A program made the translations under genes and the position numbers. Shown piece by piece: positions 57,927 through 64,000 of a DNA stretch of 64,000 nt. The DNA is from Cladopsammia gracilis (lineage: Eukaryota > Cnidaria > Anthozoa > Scleractinia > Dendrophylliidae), in the NCBI GenBank assembly GCA_022457155.1, contig JAJGOT010000237.1, positions 124,001 to 188,000 of the forward strand, written 5' to 3'. The stretch's first letter is position 1. Every line of letters begins with the position of its first letter. Under the pieces are notes generated by a model that saw only the letters and a list, made by a program, of their open reading frames with translations, did no database searches and was not told the DNA's origin.

Positions 57927-59964
57927 GGGGTGTTACTAAAACGAGTAACGCAGTAACGAGTAACGGAGTAACGGGAAAACGAGTAACGGCAAAAATATTC
58001 GAGGGGTAAATAAAATAAAACGAGTAACGGGAAAAAAATAAAAGGTATAAAATAATAAGAATAAAATAATAATAAGAATAATAATAAAAATATTATTTTA
58101 ATACGATCGTTTGAAAAATGTTTAGTAAATTTAAAAAATGCGAAAGAAAAAAGGCTTGGCGAGGAGGAATGGGCTTGTTGTTTTTGCGTCAAAATGTCAC
58201 GTGTCAGGTCAATTTACAACATGGCGGCAAAAGAACGAAAGAAAGGTGAGTACGACACTTTTCTCCTTTGTGTCAGTCTTTTCTCGGAGAAAACAGTAGT
58301 TTTGTTTGATCAGGGACTAGAATTGTGAAAGCGACAAACGATGGTTCGATCCGTTCGGTTAAATAGGGAGAAAACAAAGCAATCAAAGCACTTGTTACGA
58401 ACAGCGAAACACTGCAATGTTGCTATTGTCCGAGTATTGAAGGATGAGTTGAGATTTCTTTTTGATGTTAGCATTATTCTTCCTTAAAAACAGGGCCTGG
58501 CGTAGAAGTGATCATATTAGACAGCTCCAGTTCTGAAGATGAAGGTAATGAAGGCGTTAATGTTTGTGAAAGTCGAGGAACATGACCCTGCATGGATCGA
58601 AAATCAGATGGATTTGCTAAATATTATCAATGTTTCCCGTCCAGGTTCAAATCCAGCAAAGTCTTCCTCTGCCTCTAGATGGATTTGTGTTCGATGGCCC
58701 CGAATTCAACTCCTCTACTCTTTGTAAATAGCCAACTAGTCTTCCTCCTGTCAGTTGCGATTTTTAACAAGTTTCTGTTGATTTGCAATATTTGTTTCCC
58801 TTCAGTATTTACAGTGTCCCTTTTATAATAGCAGCAGTGCTAAATACAAACAGTGATTTATTTATTTATTTATTCCAGTATTGTTTTAGTCTTGATTCAT
58901 TCTTGAGAGACACATATTTTATTATCTGATTTACTTTAAGTAAGTTTAAGGCTCTCCATAACTACAAGAAAAAAAAAAAAACAAAACATTTGTTTGTCTA
59001 TGTTATTAGCTGTCGCAACTCTAGAAGTGTTCACAGAGCAGCTATAATAACTTGTTTTTTGCTTTAATTTTGCAAGTAAGCCACACGATGTTCCTTTTTT
59101 ATATATAAACTGGGTAATTTTCCCTTATCTAATGAAATTAATTTACTGCCTTTACTGGAAAAGTTTGTTTTGACTGCTAAGGTACCACCATACTTGAAAA
59201 CAGGCCCTAAATATCATAAGTAGCTCATACGTTGTGGTTTTTATTAACCGAGAAGTGACTGTGTAACACCAGGCCTAATTTCTGTAATTTGTTTGATTTA
59301 TGCACAGGTGGCGTTCTGTTTCATGTTTAGGCTAGCCTTTATTATTGTTAATGTTCGATAATGTTGACGATTATGCACGGTTTAATTTAACTATCCATTT
59401 ACATAATCATAAGGACAAGAATAAATTTCGGTTACTCACTGTTGTGTCTCAGAAAATGTGGTTTTGTGGTCTCTGCATGCCAACGACTCTTGTCATACGG
59501 GACTCCCCGGAGATACATTTACAATCATAACCTGCACCTACCGCCATGATCGTAGATGTATATATATGTATATAGTTCTGGAGATTAAAGCCGTGCGATG
59601 TTCCTAATAAGTTCGTAAGACCATAGACAATGGTCCGGACAAAGGTAAAATTACAGAATTACGACTTGTGAGCCCGAGGTTTAATGAGTCAGCAGTACAA
59701 CAAATAGAGAAAAACACTTTGTGCAAACTGTCACATGCCGTCTTCGAAAAGCTCAAGCAAAATGCGCTATAAAACGGTAATGTCAATTTACTGCCCCTTT
59801 ACTTAAATTTCTTAAATTTAACATTCTTATTATTTTATACCTTTTATTTTTTCCCGTTACTCGTTTTATTTTATTTACCCCTCGAATATTTTTGCCGTTA
59901 CTCGTTTTCCCGTTACTCCGTTACTCGTTACTCGTTACTGCGTTACTCGTTTTAGTAACACCCC
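57927..59964. mobile_element. 2,038-bp long-TIR element with 7-bp target duplication and gene cargo
   Basis: The ends are GGGGTGTTACTAAAACGAGT and its reverse complement. The inverted repeats run about 135-140 bp (57927 to about 58068, and about 59827 to 59964) and consist largely of repeated AGTAACG units; the right arm has one extra 7-bp unit. The direct repeat GTGAAAG flanks both sides (57920-57926, 59965-59971). The unoccupied form of the target is at 62206-62620, where GTGAAAG occurs once. No transposase ORF is present, so it is non-autonomous. Confidence 0.85.
58221..58731 (+). CDS. Captured three-exon minigene with SUMO-interacting-motif-like peptide, inside a mobile element
   Basis: Possible exons are 58221-58245, 58494-58544 and 58679-58731. 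Each junction is GT-AG with all introns in phase 1, giving 42 residues: MAAKERKK, then GPGVEVIILDSSSSEDE, then DGFVFDGPEFNSSTLCK and stop. VIILDSSSSEDE has the shape of a SUMO-interacting motif, a hydrophobic strand followed by serines and acids. The start codon lies in CAACATGGCGGC. The stop may be an artefact, because exon 3 also contains a possible donor (CTTT|GTAAAT); the minigene could be only the 5' end of a longer host gene. It sits between the terminal inverted repeats of the 2-kb element and is probably host-derived. The parental gene is not recognised, and transcription is unproven. Confidence 0.4.
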
Positions 59965-59971
59965 GTGAAAG

Positions 59972-60340
59972 GAAAACAGCGCAGAATTTCGCAAAATAGC
60001 AATTTTACAAAAATTACTATTTTGCGAAATGGGTTGTTCCATCCCCAGAGAAAGATCTCACAGTAAAGAGCGGAGTAGGGAACGTGTTACAGGCTATTTA
60101 GATTTATATTTTAGTGACAAAGGCAGCCATTATATTTTTAATGCGACTGAATTCTTCAAAAGAAGGAGTTTCGCAAAATAGTAATTTTTCTATTTTGCGA
60201 AATGGCGTTAAATGTCTTCGCAACGGAAACTAATAGCTGCTATCTCTCTTTTATCACGTTACAAAGACATTTACGTTCAGTATCATGCATTTTCAATCAT
60301 TTGGTATAATTTCGTTTCGTTTCGTTTCGTTTCGCAAAAT
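59972..60340. repeat. Repeat block with TTTCGCAAAATAG hairpins (right part) and TTTCG microsatellite
   Basis: This continues the block interrupted at 57926. Hairpins lie at about 59992-60030 and 60170-60203. A pentanucleotide run of about five TTTCG units lies at 60309-60335, directly before another GCAAAATAG. Confidence 0.7.
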
Positions 60341-61330
60341 AGAATAAGCATGCAGCATATGCGTTTTGCTGTCGCATTTGCCCGTTGCAATTTTTTATTG
60401 CTTTCTCCGTTCCGTGTGTCAAATCGGAAAACGATTGAACGAATGCCAAACATACCGCGTAATCATTTTGACTGAAAGCGTTTTTTATTCAGTAATTTAT
60501 GGCGATTTGTCAGGAAAGAACGAAAACAACGTTTCAATAAGCCTGCAAACAAAAGCCGCAAATGCGTCTGTGTTCGCAGGCTACATTTTCCTGGCGATTT
60601 TTTCCGACAAACTTCCCATTGTCTCGCCACTTGGCGGCTTCATTCAATGGCGAAACATGCAAAATTTTGTCACGTCGCCGGTTTCACGATTTGCATAATT
60701 TTTCTTTTGGTATTAAAACGGACTGTCTAAAGGCCATGGAAAGCGAGAAAAATTTGATCGAAAACTTTTCAGTCAACTCGCGGGAATGATCCAGATGTTC
60801 GGTAAACAAACTTATCTGAAATTCAAGTGCCTCATGTCCACAACTTGGAATAATTTACGTGCAACTGTAATGAGGTCAGTTTACTACGTGGTAATACTCC
60901 ACAAGCAAGAAAATCAAATAAACCTCTACTTGCAGGATACATTTATTTATCCCAAAAGCATTTTTCTCTTTATCTGCCACGAAAAAAATTGTAAATGTTC
61001 TGAGAAACCCGCGAGCCGCAACGAGTTGTCATTGAAATTGAATTAAGTTACTTTAAGTTGGTATCGTGAATTTCTGACAAATACTATTTGTCCACTGTCG
61101 ATAAACTTCGAAGAACACAGTTAAATATATGAAAGGCTTCGCAACTCAGGCGCTGTTTAGGAAAATAACCGGACTAAAGCGGCAGCAGAATTTGGGATGC
61201 AATTTCTGCATTTTTGATTATTTTCGTGCTGTCAACATAATCGCGCACGACGGTATGCGGTGTTTATGAGCTTGCGGTTCGTGAGCCAAAAATATTCAAA
61301 CAACGAAATTCACACTTCAAGCAGTCCCTT
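60341..61330. other. Gene-free stretch, no recognised content
   Basis: Several short overlapping ORFs are present but none shows recognised domains or splice structure. It may be the decayed interior of the outer element. Confidence 0.4.
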
Positions 61331-61419
61331 TTGCTGATTTTTTTTTTTCAGACGTCAAAGATTTTGCACGTCGCTTTAACCTCGGCAGTCTTAACCCGTC
61401 TGGAAAAAAATAAGGGTGG

Positions 61420-61517
61420 ATTTGCTACAATCCCCCTCCCCCCTCCCCGGAATTTCCTAGGCCTTAGACCCCCCCCACCCCTCTGGAATTTCCAATCCCT
61501 TCCGTGTGGGGGGGGGG

Positions 61518-61549
<32 letters not shown>

Positions 61550-61550
61550 A
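61420..61550. repeat. Poly-C/poly-G delimited insertion in the integrase pseudogene
   Basis: C-rich runs (about 61431-61490) are followed by a G run of about 20 at 61507-61527. GGAATTTCC-type motifs repeat within it. It interrupts the integrase reading frame. Confidence 0.5.
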
Positions 61551-61554
61551 CAAT

Positions 61555-61862
61555 AAGAACTCTGTCACCGATTTGAAATTTTGGTTTGCCATATTTTTTA
61601 TATAAAATATTACCGTATATATTCTGATAGACATGTTTCTCATTAATTTTTCGGCTCGCTTCAGCAGGAGACATTTCTAAGCTTCTGTGTTTTGTCCCGT
61701 ATTTTTGACTAATTCATCAATCTTATAGTAATGAACGGTGTTGTTGTTTGCTGTAAACATTTCCCACATCTTTTCTTTCATTGTACAATTCCATCTCTCA
61801 ACAACTGTGCTTTTCTCTTCATTTTCAGTTGAATGTAATTTTATATTTTCTCCAGATAACAA
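61555..61862 (-). pseudogene. Decayed integrase (rve-type) fragments
   Basis: Two minus-strand reading frames carry integrase C-terminal signatures. 61862-61677 reads HSTENEEKSTVVERWN, then MKEKMWEMFTANN, as in the last part of the catalytic core of F54H12.3-like/Polinton-type transposon integrases. 61674-61555 reads MSPAEASRKINEKHVYQNIY, then YKKYGKPKFQIGDRV, the segment leading into the SH3-like DNA-binding domain. An in-frame stop and a frame change lie between them (about 61675-61690), and the second frame is cut by a poly-C/poly-G insertion near 61555. The element type is inferred from memory of the family. Confidence 0.6.
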
Positions 61863-62205
61863 TTGATTGACAAACTAATTACCTTTATTTTGGAGCAACA
61901 AACCAATTTGATTTAATTTTACCATACTTTGAAGCCAGTCATTACAATAGAAAAATGTAAGCTAATAAATGTTACACTAGAAAAATGTAAGCTAATTTGC
62001 CCTCAATAAATTGTATTTGAAATTTCTACAGGCCTTTATTACCTGCAACACTTTGAAGCAGTCATTACACCAGAAAAATGTAAGCTAATTGCCCCCAATA
62101 AATTGTATTTGAAATTTCTACCTTCACAACATGCAATTAAACCATCTATCCTTTGTTTACATCAGCATTGTATCGTTCAAATAACAAGGCCACTAATTAA
62201 CATTG

Positions 62206-62620
62206 CTATAAATGAGTTTTAATGTCATCACGCAGTTCTTTAAAACGCTCAATGTGACAGGAAATGATAAAGTTTTGGATAAGAAAGATTTTTTGCTCGA
62301 ACTGAACCCAAATACTAACGTGAAAGGAAAACAGCGCAGAATTTCGCAAAATAGCAATTTTACAAAAATTACTATTTTGCGAAATGGGTTGTTCCATCCC
62401 CAGAGAAAGATCTCACAGTAAAGAGCGGAGTAGGGAACGTGTTACAGGCTATTTAGATTTATATTTTAGTGACAAAGGCAGCCATTATATTTTTAATGCG
62501 ACTGAATTCTTCAAAAGAAGGAGTTTCGCAAAATAGTAATTTTTCTATTTTGCGAAATGGCGTTAAATGTCTTCGCAACGGAAACTAATAGCTGCTATCT
62601 CTCTTTTATCACGAGTAGAA
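62206..62620. repeat. Uninterrupted paralogue of the block split by the 2-kb element
   Basis: This is nearly identical to 57813-57926 followed by 59972-60258. It includes the same AATGTGACAGGAAATGATAA and TTTCGCAAAATAG hairpins, but lacks the 2,038-bp insertion and has a single GTGAAAG. Confidence 0.85.
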
Positions 62621-62839
62621 AACCTTTTGAGCACAGGCTCAAAGTTCAGGTATGGCATATTTAGTGATTTTATTGGCGATTTCCACAGAAGAGATTAGAT
62701 TTTACAATGCTAACAGACTATGTTTATTTACGAAATAACCTTTAAACACTAAACAGTATTTTCTCCCATATGGGTAAATAACACTAAACCCCATTCAGAC
62801 AAACACTAAGACCTCGCGGGATAAATGTTTATTTGAAAT

Positions 62840-64000
62840 GTTTATTTATGTCACTATGTTGTAAACGTGCGACCCTAATAATTAGACCATTTCCGTTAAT
62901 ACTGTCGGGGTTCAAACTATTCACAATGTTATGTTCAATTTGCAATATTGTTTCCACTTAAGCTCGCGTGCGTGTGAATTTTTTTCCGAAGGGCACCTAC
63001 CTACCTACTTCCGTACCGGTTGGCGTCGAAAACAGGTTGCACCAATTTAAATATTTAATTAGCGTGAAAGAACAGATAAATTAATTGAGTTTAGTTTTGT
63101 ACCTCGCATTCAGCTGTTGTGGCAAAAGGGAACAGATTATTCAGAAAACAGAGAGAGGCTTTCAGTGAATGTGCTTTTTACATAAACCCAATTTAAGGTA
63201 AGTTTTATAGTAAGAATGAAACATTCTAATATATATAGGTAGGCTGAGCCTAACTGGGAAGCTCTCTGAACAGAAAGCTAATGGTAAGCTTAACTAAGGT
63301 GAAAGGTCGGAAGCACAGCCTCACTTTAATTTCAAAATTGCGAAGATATCGGATGTTGTGTACGGACGCTCGCTCGAACACACATGTAACAGACGCCGCC
63401 CGCGAAACATTCCGCTAGCCATAACCATGAAAAATGACGGGCTCCACTGAAAATCACTGTTTCAATGAACCGTGGTTTCGCAAGATTGTGCGGCTAAACT
63501 GACGTGACGTGACATTACTTAGACTTGCCCACAAGTCGCGAAAGTCTAGACAAACATTCCTGAAGTTACAGTTCCGCGGATTTTCCGCTAAATCCGAAAA
63601 CCCTAAATTTACTCCGGTTAAAAAGATCAATTTTCTACGCCAATGATTTTACCGCATGTATTAAAACACATGATAATCCAAATGTTAGTTACATAAAACA
63701 ATTTGATAATTTGCGTTTTCACTAGCGTGAAGGAGACATTGTACGTATGTGTATTTCGCAAATCGCTGTGAAAAATCAACCTTTCATTCAGGTTGGTTGG
63801 TTTACCTGAGAAAACTGATCGTTCCAATCAGCTAATCCGTGTCCGACCTCACGCTGTATTAACTTAACATGACTTGTCAGCAGGAGGGAAAAAATGTCGC
63901 TTTGGGTACCAAATAAGGTCAGCTAGGATTTTCGGAAACTGGGAGATTCGGGGGATGAGATTGCTTTCCCTCAAATTTTCTGCCGCTGAAATACTCAGCT
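62840..64000. other. Gene-free right edge
   Basis: No recognised domain. AATTTAAG|GTAAGT at 63191-63202 could be a donor of an upstream non-coding exon, but nothing else supports it. Confidence 0.3.

Larger units (their letters stand above)
57326..62800. mobile_element. Possible outer element of about 5.5 kb
   Basis: GTCTGAATGGGG at 57326-57337 is matched by CCCCATTCAGAC at 62789-62800. AACACTAAAC motifs occur just inside both ends. It would enclose the hairpin blocks, the 2-kb element and the integrase fragments. The repeat is only 12 bp and no target duplication is visible. Confidence 0.3.

Noticed and set aside
57800..58192. 130-codon minus-strand ORF with FLLLFLLLFYSYYFIPF segment
   Set aside because: It spans the border of the 2-kb element and its AT-rich TIR; the hydrophobic run is translated low-complexity DNA.

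Overview
This is nuclear DNA from an intron-rich, AT-rich animal genome. The proteins are full-length metazoan orthologues at vertebrate-like lengths. The many short inverted-repeat elements (often with poly-G or poly-C tracts) between and inside genes suggest an anthozoan cnidarian such as a stony coral. That assignment is inference: no mitochondrial, rRNA or other taxon marker is present. There are no operons, CRISPR arrays or bacterial features. Six complete protein-coding genes and one orphan exon can be reconstructed by following splice sites and codon phase; no annotation was supplied. In order: NDUFAF4 (-, 3 exons, 6676-10213), a mitochondrial complex I assembly factor; a MATCAP/KIAA0895-type tubulin tyrosine carboxypeptidase (-, 4 exons, 11141-19626); EEF1AKMT1 (+, 5 exons, 19830-26675), a lysine methyltransferase of elongation factor 1A; NUP43 (-, 7 exons, 31344-37409), a WD40 nucleoporin of the Y complex; UTP11 (+, 9 exons, 37571-45953), a small-subunit processome protein; an unrecognised 517-residue basic, serine-rich protein (-, 3 exons, 46765-50395); and a lone terminal exon of ribosomal protein eS4 (RPS4, -, 52103-52293). 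Two gene pairs are head-to-head with very short gaps between start codons: MATCAP/EEF1AKMT1 (203 bp) and NUP43/UTP11 (161 bp). These look like bidirectional promoters. EEF1AKMT1/NUP43 and UTP11/the unknown gene are convergent. The six genes share housekeeping or cytoskeletal roles but no common pathway.  The remaining sequence is mostly non-autonomous mobile DNA: palindromic MITEs, foldback elements, tRNA-derived sequences, three elements flanked by TTAA (piggyBac-type), a TIR element with an internal 88-bp minisatellite, and nested insertions that give relative ages. 1-6.6 kb is repeat-filled with no convincing gene. 26.7-31.1 kb and 38-45 kb are intergenic or intronic sequence with MITEs. 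52.3-64 kb is a mosaic of elements.  The most unusual object is a 2,038-bp element at 57927-59964. It has about 135-bp terminal inverted repeats and a perfect 7-bp target duplication, and an uninterrupted paralogue of its insertion site lies at 62206-62620. Between its repeats is a spliceable three-exon minigene beginning with an ATG and encoding a SUMO-interacting-motif-like peptide, which suggests capture of the 5' end of a host gene. Decayed integrase fragments lie nearby at 61555-61862.
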